Part shown: in pieces, positions 32,787-43,213 of the stretch
How positions within the stretch are numbered: position 1 is the first letter of the stretch
Layout: each line of letters starts with the position of its first letter
NCBI RefSeq assembly: GCF_024679245.1
Contig: NC_090178.1
Coordinates: forward strand, 47,499,425 to 47,563,424
Direction: 5' to 3'
Source: Pseudorasbora parva
Lineage: Eukaryota > Chordata > Actinopteri > Cypriniformes > Gobionidae
DNA: 64,000 bases
Program-made: the position numbers and the translations under genes
Notes under the pieces: model-generated
What the model was told of the DNA's origin: nothing
What the model saw: only the letters and a program-made list of their open reading frames with translations
Database searches by the model: none

Positions 32787-33487
32787 CTAACTCAGGGCAA
32801 GAAGAGCGCAAGTGGTTAGAGCCACCACAATAGAAACACCGACCTTCTCGCATGCGTCTCTCTCTCTCCTTAGGTGAAAGGGGGGCCTACCCAGCTGCAT
32901 AGGCTCCTCCTCTGTCTGTGGAGTTAAATGGGAAACCTCTGGGGCATTAAGAGATGGTAACATGAGCATGTCTTGGGTAGTGCAGTGTTCTCTTCTTCTC
33001 TCACGAATACGGTTATCAATTCGGACAGCCAAAGTTATGAGTTCCTCCAAACTTGTACCCCAATCTCTACTGGCTAATTCATCCTTAACCCCTTCAGAAA
33101 GGCCACGATAGAAGGTTGAAATGAGCGCCTCTGAATCCCACTTACTCTCAGAAGCCAAAGTACGGAACTCAATGGCATAGTTAGCCACAGATTGATGCCG
33201 CTGATGTAGATCTAACAGTCTCCTTGCTGCCTCACGGCCACTGACTGGATGGTCAAATACTTGTTGTCCCAATCCATTGCACAATCACACAACAAGGAGA
33301 TAATGTATGCAATCTTAGCCCACTCAGAAGCAAACATGGCTGGTTGGAGTTTGAAAATGAGTGACACTTGAGTAAGGAAGCCCTTGCAGGTACCAGGCCT
33401 CCCATCGTAGCGCTGAGGGGTTGGAATCTTTGGGTCTTGGGGCATTGGGGCAGTTAATGGTGGGGTCTCTGGTGCTGGTAGTACCAC
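32787..33487 (-). pseudogene. Gypsy gag with CCHC zinc knuckle, frameshifted
   Basis: Two overlapping frames: the first (from 33487) has PQRYDGRPGTCKGFLTQVSL and KIAYIISLL; the second (from 33284) has [40 protein letters not shown] and IDNRIRERR, the Gypsy capsid pattern. A zinc knuckle [14 protein letters not shown] follows in another frame near 32800-32840, then KAKAR-stop, after which pol starts without a protease. Capsid proteins of this class form virus-like particles around element RNA. Confidence 0.83.
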
Positions 33488-33665
33488 AGGTTCTCGAGGA
33501 AAGTGTACCTTTAGTTGTTACAGTGACTCACAAATCTGGTTCACAGCCTCTGTCAATCTCTGGAGCTGTGTCTCATGTGTTTCAAGCAAAACTCCCTGTT
33601 TGCTAATGGCTCCATGAATCTGTTCAGTATCTGCCAGGTCCCTATCTTGTTTGGCTCAGTCTTGC

Positions 33666-34104
33666 TATCAGGTCCGGATTCGAACCCAGACTCTGTTGCT
33701 GGAACCCCAAGGTATAGAAGGAAACAGATAAAGTCTTTACTTAGTATTCTTCAGACAACACAAAGGATCCAGCATCAGAGCTAAGTAGAGCAAGGCCCAA
33801 ATCCACACTGGATTTTGCAGACAACAGTGTCCAAAACATATACCAGAGACGTTGGTCAAAAGGGTCTAAGCAAAGTCTTTCAGGGTAGTCTGAAAGAGTA
33901 AACACAAAGGCATAGGCTAGGCAAGAGAACTTCAAGACTGAGCAAAGGTACAAGCAAATGCAAGTTTTTAAATATACAATTGTTAACACTCTAACAAGCT
34001 AGTCACAGGTGATTTAATTGAATTGATAATGAGCAGTGAACTAGGAAGATGAGGAAGGTCTCGTGCTCTCAGTTTCCCTCTGCTGGACATACCTTGGTGT
34101 GACA
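33666..34104 (-). repeat. 5' LTR of the Gypsy element
   Basis: 439 bp, aligned with 29520-30020 apart from a 62-bp deletion and scattered substitutions. Its inner end reads TATCAGG in place of TGTCAGG on the plus strand. A conventional TGG-type primer binding site was not recognised at the junction. Confidence 0.85.
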
Positions 34105-34642
34105 GTTGCATTTGATAGGCATTTTTCACCCCTACAGTGCAAGCAGTCAAGTCGCGCTCAACGGTCGGACCGCACAGTGTGAGCACATAAATCATGAGCT
34201 TTGGCTTTACATCGCATTCAATCTACTTGTACAATGTGAGTAGGTATTCTTGCTGAAATCGCATAGAAATCACAGTGTATGCCCAGCTTTGCCGTATACA
34301 CAGCGACAGAGCACAAGTGTAATGAAATAGCTTCACACACTTGCCTTACTATTTTGTATTATTGAACTGTATATAATCGCATAGAAAGAGCTGTGATTTT
34401 GAAAATACCCGTGTTCGTGTGGACAGGGCCTAAAATGTAAGTTCCTTAATAGGATAACTTATTGTTTATTAAATTGTTATAAAAATCAATATCACATTTG
34501 CAAATGAGCTGATATTTGGGAAAACAGCACTTTTTCTTGTGTGACATTGCTTATAAATTTTAAAAACAAGAACATATACAGAGACTTTATGGTATAATTA
34601 TTCATTTCATTAGCATTTTTCCCAAGTCCCGTTAATTTTTGC

Positions 34643-34644
<2 letters not shown>

Positions 34645-34703
<59 letters not shown>
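34645..34703. repeat. (TG)n microsatellite
   Basis: About 29 TG units. Confidence 0.97.
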
Positions 34704-34704
<1 letters not shown>

Positions 34705-34724
34705 GCGTGATGGCGGTGCTCTTT

Positions 34725-34790
34725 TTCAAGTGCAAGCAGAGGCCCCATCTGTTGCAAGCAATAGCAAAGCCGCTACTGCCTGTCAAATAC
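34725..34790. repeat. Inverted copy of the 24180-24295 repeat
   Basis: CCCCATCTGTTGCAAGCAAT and AGCAAAGCCGCTACTGCCTG match the complement of the copy near 24220-24280. Confidence 0.55.
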
Positions 34791-36564
34791 ACCGAACTTA
34801 AACAATTATCTGAACAAAAGCAACCTTGAGATAAAATTACAATTGCGGAAATGTTTCTTCAAGTCCCTGAGCTCTTTTTTTATCATGATTTTTTGTTTAT
34901 AGGACTTGTACCCAAGCAATCTGCATCTCAAATGCACTGCTGTTGTCAACTGACAATAACATAATATGATACATTTCCGTAACCCCCTTTAAAGACAGAC
35001 AATATACCCATTGCCTTTCAGTTTCTTCATGCTAAAACAGCGAGACACTTGCACTATACTGTATATCCAGGCTGTTTGGCCACACAGTAGACAGACAACA
35101 CAGACGCTAACAAACATTGGACACAGCTAAGTATGTAATTAAAAAAAGAAAAAAACGAATAGCATCGTCATTTCCCCTCAACATGGAAAGGAGGAATGAG
35201 GAAGATGTGTGTGTGTATAAATGCTGCGCTAATCAACAGGAACAGGTCACTGTGTCACAATGCACTAAGGTAAAAATCAAAAATCAAAGGATCCCAGCAA
35301 GCAATAGCCGTCAACTCACTGTCTCAGTAAACTATAGAGTCCGGCTATGAGTAACCCACTTCTAGCCAAAATATCCTTGAATTTGGTTACATGTAGTTGT
35401 TGCCAGAATAACGTGAGATGTATGATATTCCATGATGTAAGCAAAGTCAACAGTGATGACAAGGTTTTTGGTTTCATTTCTTTGACATGTTCATTTTCTA
35501 GATGACTAGTCTATTCTTAGGCTATGGTTAGACGTCTTTATATTTTCATTGACAGCCCAAATTTTTGCTTTGTTTTAGCCCAGACTCCGGGCTGTGTTTG
35601 GACAAATATATTTGAAATGTCCAATTGCTTACTGGGAAAGTATTGTTCAAAGAACCACAGGAAAATAAGTCTTTATTAATCAACAATCACCTACATCTGT
35701 AATTTTAACTTTAATTTTATGAAAATGAATCAAAGGTGTTTGTGTTTTACTGCCTCTAGTGTTAATTTCAGCTGTAAACTGCAGTTAATTTTATGTACAG
35801 GTGAACAAAAAACAAAACAAACAAAAAACAGAAAAAAGCAGGGCCCAATATGTTATAAGAATTTAACAACACTTTCCTTATAATTTTTTTTTTTACAAAT
35901 GTTTTACCAGTATTTATAATTTTTCCTTTATAATTTTTCACATTGCATTGTGTGTTTGGGTTAATGGAAATATCTGAAAAATTACTGGGTAATGTTTAGG
36001 TAGTGAGCCGCCAGTACTTTTTCTTTCTTATTATTTTTTTACAGTGTTTTGAGTTTTACAAAAATATAGGTAGTCACGTTTTCACAAGGCCTTGTTGCTT
36101 CTGTCTGATCCAAGGAGGTCTAATCTCTCTGGACAGAGCTATCCGGTAGCATTCGCAGCTGCTTGGCAAATGTATCTATCTGTGTTCAGCAAGACCACTT
36201 TCATGCAGAAAACATCTACTGATAACCATGTCCACCACATAATGCACACTTAAAACTGACCACATCAGATATTGTGAATGCATCACATCGCTTCCTAATG
36301 AACATGTTCAATCTTCCTTCCCATTAAGATTAATTATTAAACTTCATTTTTTTTCTCCTTTTTACAATTTAGTTTATAAATATATTTATAAATATATATA
36401 TATATATATTTTTTTTCGTCAAGTGCAAGAGGAAGAATAATGCAGTAATGAGGGCTAGAGTTTGTGCAAGACCATTTCCTTCACTTTTTCTCGCTGTTGC
36501 TAGCAGGCAAGAATTAGCACAACACATCTAACTATAACATTGACCAGATAAGAAGCGCATGGGA

Positions 36565-36735
36565 ATGAACAACTTAAGTAGCAACACAAACAAGGATGAT
36601 AGATGGCATACAGCTGACACATATGAACTAATGATGACGGTTACTATGGAGACAGAGTGGCAGGAGTCTGAACAAAAACATGTGACAAATGAAAACAAAC
36701 TGAAAGTCCATGAACAAAACTAAACAGAATGGTAA
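36565..36735 (-). repeat. Possible LTR fragment
   Basis: The minus strand has CACTCTGTCTCCATAGTAAC, CATATGTGTCAGCTG and TGTGTTGCTACTTAAGTTG, a style like fish LTR promoters. No ends or TATA box are certain. Confidence 0.25.
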
Positions 36736-37040
36736 CAATTACACATGGGATAATATAATCCGACTACTTTTAGACTATATTTGACCTATCTTGTTTATCA
36801 CATTGATTTGAATAGGGTAATCTTGTACCACGTTGATATACAAATACAAAGAAAAATATATATATATTCTATTCTTTGTTATCAACAGCATTAAATCATT
36901 AAATATTAAGTCCCTTAAATATTGCATTACATCAGGGTTTATGTGACAATTAAACAATGTCAGAGAACAATGAACTTCATTTTGTTATTAAGCTACATGT
37001 TTAAATGACTCACTTCGTCAGGCATTGTTTAGATGTGTAC

Positions 37041-37281
37041 TGTTGCAATGTTGAGAAAAAAGAAAACAGAAAATTGTAAAGATGTGTTCTCTTCTCATGC
37101 AGCAGAAGTAGAAGAGGCTCAGTCAATACGCATCTGTAACTGCATGAGGGTTAATATGAGCTGTAAATCTTCCACTGACACAGTGCAAGCTTTATTTAAC
37201 ATCACAACTGATGTAGCATTTGGAATACTTCGAGTCAGGTATGGACATTATAATGTTTGACGTCACTACAAGGAAATAAAC
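37041..37281 (-). mobile_element. Left part of a MITE split by the DIRS element
   Basis: CAGCAGAAGTAGAAGAGG, CATCTGTAACTGCATGAGGG and TTTGACGTCACTACAAGG match, in order and inverted, the nested MITE at 3399-4079. The sequence breaks at GGAAATAAA and resumes at 42841 with GGTTTATTGATAAAGTCATG, exactly the neighbour in the other copy. Confidence 0.78.
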
Positions 37282-37480
37282 TGTTCCCTATATCGAGGGA
37301 ACTTCACACTGCGTCGGAACGACGAATTTGTGTATGCTCCCTAAGCATCAAAGCATCTGAAGTATGAATGAAACTAGTCCAATCCTGATTGGTGCTACGT
37401 CATGACTTAGATTTGACGGCATACCCGAAAGCTATATAGGGGAGCCCTGCGCATTGTAGCGTCAATTATCGCTCTTCTGC
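37282..37480 (+). repeat. DIRS left inverted terminal repeat
   Basis: TGTTCCCTATATCGAGGGAA, CACTGCGTCGGAACGACGAA, CTCCCTAAGCATCAAAGCAT and AGCTATATAGGGGAGCCC pair with the inverted sequence at 42620-42810. The CTATATAGG box upstream of gag may serve as a promoter. Confidence 0.88.
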
Positions 37481-37559
37481 ATAATGGTCTGTGTGTGAAA
37501 ACTGTCTGTCTATTGATTGTTGTTTGTCCCTATATAATAAATATATAAAAAAGAAAGAT

Positions 37560-38371
37560 ATGGCGACCGAATTTAAGAGACGCGTGCACCCATGTCCCCG
37601 CTTTATTTCGGGAATGGACACACATTCTCTGTGTGTTCAGTGCCTGGGCGTTCAGCATGCTCAGGTGTTCGATTATGCAAACGTTGTGGGGGCCGGCTAC
37701 GGGACGATGCCGCGGGTGGAAGATGCTCTAGCAGGCTATCTGTCACCGAATCGGCATTGTCCCTGAAGGCCCCGGTACTGCTCACCAAGCCATGCAGTGA
37801 CACATCGGCATTAGTGGGTAGGGCATATATGGTGGCGGGTCGGGCTGGTAGTTCCCTGCACACATTATCCATTCTGCAGGCCTACCAGGCCAACCTCCTC
37901 AAAGAGCTAGACAAGGGTGAGGGTCCCTTTCCAGAGGATATCCTCGAGCTCAGAAAGGCTGCTGATTTGTCTCTCAGCTTCACCAAGGAGACGGCCCGTG
38001 TCATCGGCCACTCCATGGCCTCTATGGTGACGGTGGAGAGACACCTATGGCTCAATCTATCAGGGATTAAGAAGAAAGGTAAAACATTTCTCCTGGATTC
38101 CCCGATCTTGCCTTCTGGCCTGTTCGGTGACGCCGTTAATTCGGTCGTCGACAGGTTTCAGCGGCCTTTCGACAGTTCCTCCCTCGTTGGCCTAAATCTG
38201 GAAAAGCTGCCACTAGTGGGCAGCCTCAGCCTTCAGCCAGCTCCTCGCGTCGCCTCTAGAGCCCCTCCTCCAGGAGCCTGGCAACAGAGGAGGCGCTCTC
38301 ACCAGCAGGCTTCTGTGCAGAAGGGCGATCTGAGGAACGTCCTTCTCGCTAAGAAGGCTGCTGGGAAGTAA
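37560..38371 (+). pseudogene. DIRS gag-like protein, one frameshift
   Basis: ATG at 37560 opens MATEFKRRVHPCPRFISGMD then THSLCVQCLGVQHAQ, a Cys-rich start typical of fish DIRS1 gag. After a frameshift near 37660-37740 the second frame gives ALVGRAYMVAGRAGSSLHTL, SILQAYQANLLKELDKGEG, LSLSFTKETARVIGHSMASM, VERHLWLNLSGIKK and SGLFGDAVNSVVDRFQ, to a stop after AKKAAGK. These segments follow the conserved order of DIRS gag. It is presumed to package element RNA. Confidence 0.83.
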
Positions 38372-39893
38372 TCCTAGCCCAGCAGGGTTTCTAAGAGCGG
38401 CTCCTCCCGCGTGAGGGCAATCGAGGTTGCCTCTCGCGCAGCGCTCTCGATGCGAAAACGATGTGGTTCCGATGTTTTCCCACGGACAGGTGGTGCTCCA
38501 GTCGCCTCGAGAAAGACCTGCCACTGGGCAGGATGTGTGTCCACATACCGAAAATCGTATTCAGCTCTCTGCCGGGCATCCGCTTCAGGGAGCGAAAAAC
38601 TAGGTTCAATTAATACCCGAGACCAGCCTCGAGAAGCTGATTCCCTTAGTAGATTAATGCCTTCCGAATATATCCACATGGGTCCTCCATACTGTAGAAA
38701 TAGGGTACAGACTGCAGTTTGATCACCCCCCTCCAAAATTCAATGGGGTGACATGGACTGCAGTGGTGCCAGAGCAGGTTCGGGTAATGGAACAAGAAGT
38801 AGAATCTTGCTTATAAAGGGAGCCATAGGGTCCCATTGTCGGAGAGGGAGGCCGGGTTCTACAGCCGGTACTTTATAGTTCCAAAAAAGGATGGAGGCCT
38901 TTCCGATGGAGGATGGAGGCGTCATTCTGTTCGGCCTGCTTCACATGAGGGCCTTACAGTGGTGGCTAAAAACGGAAGGGCTTTCCCCCAGAGGGAACCC
39001 GTTCCATATGATCAGGGTAACGCGCAAATGCCTTCGTGCTATAGTTATATGGAAGAAAATTTGGTTTCTGTCCCAAGGGCCAGTGCTGGGAGCATCATGT
39101 TGCCGGACAACCATTTTAACAGATGCCTCCCTCACTGGTTGGGGCGTGGTCATGGAAGGCCGCTTTGCGAGGGGTCCATGGGAGGACAGTCATTCCACCT
39201 GGCACATAAATTGCCTAGCGGTCTACAGAGCTCTGAGGAGTTTTTTCCCGGAACTTCGCGGGCACCACATTCTGGTCCGTACGGACAATATGGAAGTCGT
39301 GGTATACCTGAACCGCCAGGGGGGGTTGACATCGCGGCCCCTATGCAAATTGGCGCATCTCATTCTCCGTTGGTCACAAGGGAAACTGTTATCCCTCAGG
39401 GCAATGTATATCCCAGAGATACAGAATCAGGGGGCAGACATACTGTCGAGCCAGGGGCTGAGGCCTGGGGATTGGCGGCTCCAGCCAGTGGTGGTGGAGA
39501 TAATATGGAGGAGGTTCGGCCCAGTGGAAGTGGATCTGTTTGTGTCTCGAGAGACGTCCCACTGTCCACTCTGGTTCTCCCTCACGCATCCAGCCCCGCT
39601 GGGGTTGGATGCCATGGTACAGACGTGGCCGAGGCTGCGTCTGTACGCATTTCCCCCAATCACTCTGCTCCCAGGGGCCCTGGAGAGAGTCCGGCAACAA
39701 GGAGTCAGTCTTCTTCTGGTGGCTCTTCGTTGGCCGACTCGAGTATGGTTCTCGGATATAATAGCTCTGCTAGTGGGTCCACTGTGGCAGGTCCCTCTGA
39801 GGAGGGACCTCTTATCGCAGGCAGGGGGCACAATATTTCACCCCCACCCCGAAATATGGAACCTTTGGGTCTGGCCCCTGTGGGGGCCAGTGT
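38372..39893 (+). pseudogene. DIRS RT (core deleted) and RNase H
   Basis: The N-terminal part has PPSKFNGV, PEQVRVMEQEVESCL and EAGFYSRYFIVPKKDGGL. Immediately afterwards (about 38890-38940) the frame passes to LLHMRALQWWLKTEG, a segment normally some 200 residues downstream, so the whole catalytic palm including YLDD is gone. RNase H follows in one good frame: TDASLTGWGVVMEGRFA, WHINCL, LVRTDNMEVVVYLNRQGG, SRPLCKLAHLILRWSQGK, then VDLFVSRE. The frame runs to the insertion at 39891. Confidence 0.82.
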
Positions 39894-41417
39894 AGCAAAT
39901 TAGCTCTTAAGGGAAATATTAATAATTATTCATAACTCATTATGATAATTATGAATATTTGAATCATTTAAATATATTAACTTTATGTAGCTACATTAAT
40001 ATTGCAATCAATCAATCAATCAATCAGTTAATTTGTGACATTTAGTATTGATTATTACTTAATAAGAAAAGGATATTTTTTATGGCTACAGAAAAAATAT
40101 TCTTCCTTTGTATTTACATAAGCGCTTAGAGCGCATAACCAGATCGATCATTTAAGGGACAATTTGTTTGCAGGCAGGGAGTCAGAACCAAACATACAGT
40201 ATATTGTGTACAAAATTGAATATCTATAAATAACGAATGAGACATGAAACACATACATACACAAAACATACATAGCAAGAGTTGAAGTGAAAGTGGTTAG
40301 AAGAACGGGGTCAGTACAGATGGATGAAGTCTAAAGAGTCTAAAACCTTGAGAGAAACCATTGGTGACTACAGGCCCCCTTTGTCTGAACAAAGGGGTTT
40401 ACAGTTTTACTCACTACACAGCCATTTGTTTTGCGTACGATACTTGCATATGGCTTGAGCCGTAGAAGACCGTCCAGGTGGAAATCGCAGGAGAAAGTTC
40501 GATGGTTTGGTCTGATGGGTTTTACCACGCATGATTCTTTCCGTGGTGAGTGAAGGAAAGACTGTGAACTTGCAGAGTCTCTGATGGTCGAAGAAGGTCC
40601 CCATGAAGTGTTGGGGCCTGCTGGCCCAATAGTCGTGTGTGGGCCTCGAGTTTCTGGTCCCACACAGCACATGGCTCTGTGTATGGAGACCCTCCCTGCT
40701 TGGAGGGCCTGCATTGGTGGCCTGGCTCAAGGGCCAGCCACGATGACGTGTTGGTTCAGCCAGAGAGAGAAGAGAGAGGGAGGGCATCTGAGCGCCTCTC
40801 TTTTTAAGGTCTGGGAGTAGTCACAACCTCCTGAGGTAGACTTGACCAATGAGATTGTTGGGATTTCCAAGCGGGAAATTGCTCCAGAGATTTTATGGCT
40901 CTTTGTTTCAAGCTTGAATCAATGGGTCTCTGCCCATTCATACTCTAATTAATGCAACAAACACACACTGCATTATCTGAATAAGTGACATACATGGAAG
41001 TGTAAGTCGTGAAGTGAGCATTAATTTGATAGGAGACATGACATATATGAGGTTACCTGAACTAGTAAGTTGTTAAGACAAAGACAAAAAGATGCAAAAT
41101 ACCATACAGAAGAAACATTTTACAAGACAGTTATGTGTTTACATATAATGTCCTGGGGTGCATGTTCATTTATAGATGGTTTGTCTATAATTTGAGGCAA
41201 AAGCATGTGTTTTACAAGCCTTGTGTCTTTAACTCTGGACTTTTCATGTGGCCAAATTCTTTTGGGCCGTAAAACGTCTTATCAGATGGTTTCCAGGGTA
41301 ACGGAGAATCTTTCTCTGTTGTGTTGGGGGAAGGTCTGTTACTAAGCACAAAGCATTTAAAACAAATTTGTTAAATGTAACTGGCGATTGTGTGTTTGAT
41401 TCGCCTGAGTTGCTACA
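39891..41417. mobile_element. 1.5-kb probable solo LTR inserted in the DIRS element
   Basis: Starts TGTAGCAAATTAG and ends GAGTTGCTACA, i.e. TG...CA, with CCAG on both sides (39887-39890 and 41418-41421) as a 4-bp duplication. DIRS coding sequence stops at the left edge and resumes at the right. No gag or pol frames are recognised. A solo LTR of a retrovirus-like or long-LTR element is the best guess; a DNA element with TGTAGCAA ends is the alternative. An (AATC)n run lies at 40003-40025. Confidence 0.58.
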
Positions 41418-41421
41418 CCAG

Positions 41422-42545
41422 GTACCGAGAAGATGGTCTACCAGCAGACGTTATAGAGACCCTACTTAGTTCCAGGGCCCCGTCTACAAGGAGACTGGAC
41501 AGCCTCAAGTGGAATGTTTTCGCTACTTGGTGTAGAGAACATGAGGTGGACCCAGTTAACTGCCCAGTGGCTTCAGTGCTGGAGTTCCTCCTCCTGGAGT
41601 TCATTTCTCTGCAGGGCTTACCCAGTCCACACTTAAGGTGTATGTGGCAGCTATTGGAGCTTTCCACATTCAGTTAAGTGATGGGCCTCTGGGTAGGCAC
41701 CATTTGGCTGTACGTTTCCTCCGTGGGGCTCGGAGGATGAGACCTGTAGTCCGTACCAGAGTAACAAACATGGGATCTGGCAGTGGTGCTCGAGGGGTTG
41801 GCTGAGGCCCCTTTCGAACCACTTTAATTGGCAGAACCCAAGAATCTGACACTTAAGGTAGCATTCCTCCTAGCTATTACCTCTCTTAGGAGAGTGGGGG
41901 ATCTTGAGGCCTTGGCAATTAAGTCAACCTGCCTGGAGTTTGCCCCCAGAGGAGTCAAAGCCATAATGAACCCTAGACCTGGCTATGTGCCTAAGGTTCC
42001 ATCCAGTGTGGTCAGGTCCTTGGTCCTTCAGGCGTCAAGAAGAGAGACTGTTCCTCTTGTGCCCGTTTTGGGCCCTGAGAGTTGATTTGGAAAGGTCAGC
42101 TCAGTGGAGGAAATCAGACCAGCTGTTAGTGTGTTTTGGCTTACCCAAGAAAGGGTTGCCTGCATCAACCCCTACTATTAGTAATTGGATTGTCCAGGCT
42201 ATAGCCATGGCATATCAGGTGCGCAGTCTGCCTTTACCTAAAGCCTTGAGGGCCCATTCCAGCAGGGGCATGGCCTCCTCGGTGGCTCTTCTCTCTGGAG
42301 TTCCTATGCAGGACATCTGCGAAGCAGGCGGATGGGGCTACTCAGCAAGCTTCTATAATACTCTACAGCTTGCACCTCCCTGCGACACCTGGTGGCAGGG
42401 TACTCCAGTACTAATTGTGCCTGGTCTCCAGCTTCACAATAGGGCAGGCGTATCCTTGGTGTGGCCTAGTGGGTACTCCTTCCCCAAATTCATCGTTTCT
42501 GATGCAGTGCGAAGTTCCCTCCATATAGGGAATGTCTCGGGTTAA
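41422..42545 (+). pseudogene. DIRS tyrosine recombinase
   Basis: LPADVIETLLSSRAPSTRRL, DSLKWNVFATWCREHEVDPV and NCPVASVLEFLL form the N-terminal core-binding part. After a frameshift come LTLKVAFLLAITSLRRVGDL (first catalytic Arg), NPRPGYVPKVPSSV, then LLVCFGLPKKG, SNWIVQAIAMAY, RAHSSRGMASSVALLSG (His and second Arg), MQDICEAGGW and SFYNTLQL (Tyr). Such enzymes insert the circular DIRS cDNA (known). At least two frame changes (around 41660-41830 and 42030-42080) break it. The stop lies inside the internal complementary region. Confidence 0.85.
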
Positions 42546-42588
42546 GTATATAACACTTGTTCCCTGGGAGGGAACGAGCACTGCGTCT
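42514..42588. repeat. DIRS internal complementary region
   Basis: GTTCCCTCCATATAGGGAAT, GTCTCGGGTTAAGTATATAA and CTTGTTCCCTGGGAGGGAAC contain, in one block, complements of the outer edge of the right terminal repeat (ACATAACCCGAGAC) and of the left one. This is the hallmark that lets DIRS cDNA circularise (known model). Confidence 0.82.
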
Positions 42589-42599
42589 CGTCGCCACAC

Positions 42600-42840
42600 C
42601 TCGTATCGCCTGAGAGCATTTGCTTCATCGCGAAAAATGACGCTACAATGCTTCGGGCTCCCCTATATAGCTTCCGGGTATGCCGTCACATCTATGTCAT
42701 GACGTAGCACTAATCAGGATTGGACTACTTTTATTCATACTTCAGATGCATTGATGCTTAGGGAGCATCTCCAATTTTGTCGTTCCGACGCAGGGTTCAT
42801 TCCCTCTCAGGGAACAAGGGTTATATACATAACCCGAGAC
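42600..42840 (-). repeat. DIRS right inverted terminal repeat
   Basis: Complement of the left repeat: GGGCTCCCCTATATAGCTTC, CGGGTATGCCGTCACATC, ATGCATTGATGCTTAGGGAG and GTCGTTCCGACGCAGGG. It extends about 27 nt further (AACAAGGGTTATATACATAA then CCCGAGAC) than the left one. Confidence 0.88.
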
Positions 42841-42984
42841 GGTTTATTGATAAAGTCATGTAAACGCGGTTTACTTGCATTGTCAGTTTACTAATTTGCA
42901 TGTAAACAGGGGAAACTGTTTATTTCAATAAGCTGATACTTGTGAGTTATCACCTTAGTGGTGTGCATGTAAATGCACTCCCTG
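42841..42984 (-). mobile_element. Right part of the MITE split by the DIRS element
   Basis: GGTTTATTGATAAAGTCATG, CGGTTTACTTGCATTGTCAG, CAATAAGCTGATACTTG and the terminal GTGTGCATGTAAATGC then ACTCCC match the complement of 3399-3550. Confidence 0.78.
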
Positions 42985-43213
42985 ATTTCTGTAAATCCAG
43001 TGACCAAATGCACTTTTGCTCAGTTTTCAGAGGCTGGTCAGTGAGTGTAATTCCACAAACCTGGAAGACATTCTGAACAAATAAGCCGCAGGCTTTTTTA
43101 GAAAGGAAAATTTAAAAGATACAAAAGAATCAATGAATTATTAATAATGCATTGCCATTGTGAGAATAACATGCAATCCTGTAATCAAAAAATTTTCAAA
43201 CTTTTTTGTGTAA

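Larger units (their letters stand above)
29520..34104 (-). mobile_element. Chromovirus-type Ty3/Gypsy retrotransposon, defective
   Basis: Two LTRs (29520-30020 and 33666-34104) begin and end TGTCA/TGACA and are flanked by a perfect 5-bp duplication GTTGC (29515-29519 and 34105-34109). In minus-strand order: 5' LTR, gag, RT, RNase H, integrase with chromodomain, polypurine tract, 3' LTR. The internal region is only about 3.6 kb because the protease and the start of RT are missing between the gag zinc knuckle and the RT fragment. Stops and shifts break every gene. It lies inside an older DNA transposon. Confidence 0.88.
28351..34293. mobile_element. DNA transposon with GCTGGGCATACACTGTG ends, split by a Gypsy element
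   Basis: The left end GGTAAAGCTGGGCATACACT and the complement of the right end, GGCAAAGCTGGGCATACACT, are near-identical terminal inverted repeats. Removing the Gypsy insertion (29520-34104) leaves about 1.35 kb (28351-29519 plus 34110-34293). No transposase frame is recognised. The ends resemble Harbinger-type MITEs of this window (G-rich start, ACACTGTG or ACACTGC), but no matching TWA duplication is seen. Confidence 0.62.
34294..37040. other. Mostly unassigned; simple repeats and an LTR-like fragment
   Basis: Contains the dinucleotide tract at 34645-34703, a dispersed repeat at 34725-34790, A/T-rich stretches and a possible LTR fragment at 36565-36735. The 77-codon frame at 35117-35350 is not recognised. 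No host gene was found. Confidence 0.45.
37282..42840 (+). mobile_element. DIRS-type tyrosine-recombinase retrotransposon, defective
   Basis: Inverted terminal repeats of about 190 bp (from 37282, and 42600-42840), gag, RT/RNase H, a tyrosine recombinase and an internal complementary region (42514-42588) occur in the canonical DIRS order. There is no integrase and no flanking duplication, as expected for recombinase-mediated integration (known). The host MITE is cut cleanly. RT has lost its catalytic core and a 1.5 kb insertion lies between RNase H and recombinase, so the element is inactive. Confidence 0.9.

Noticed and set aside
38213..38736. Overlapping minus-strand frames of over 100 codons within the DIRS element
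   Set aside because: The plus strand carries the gag and RT motifs; the minus frames are complements of that coding sequence.
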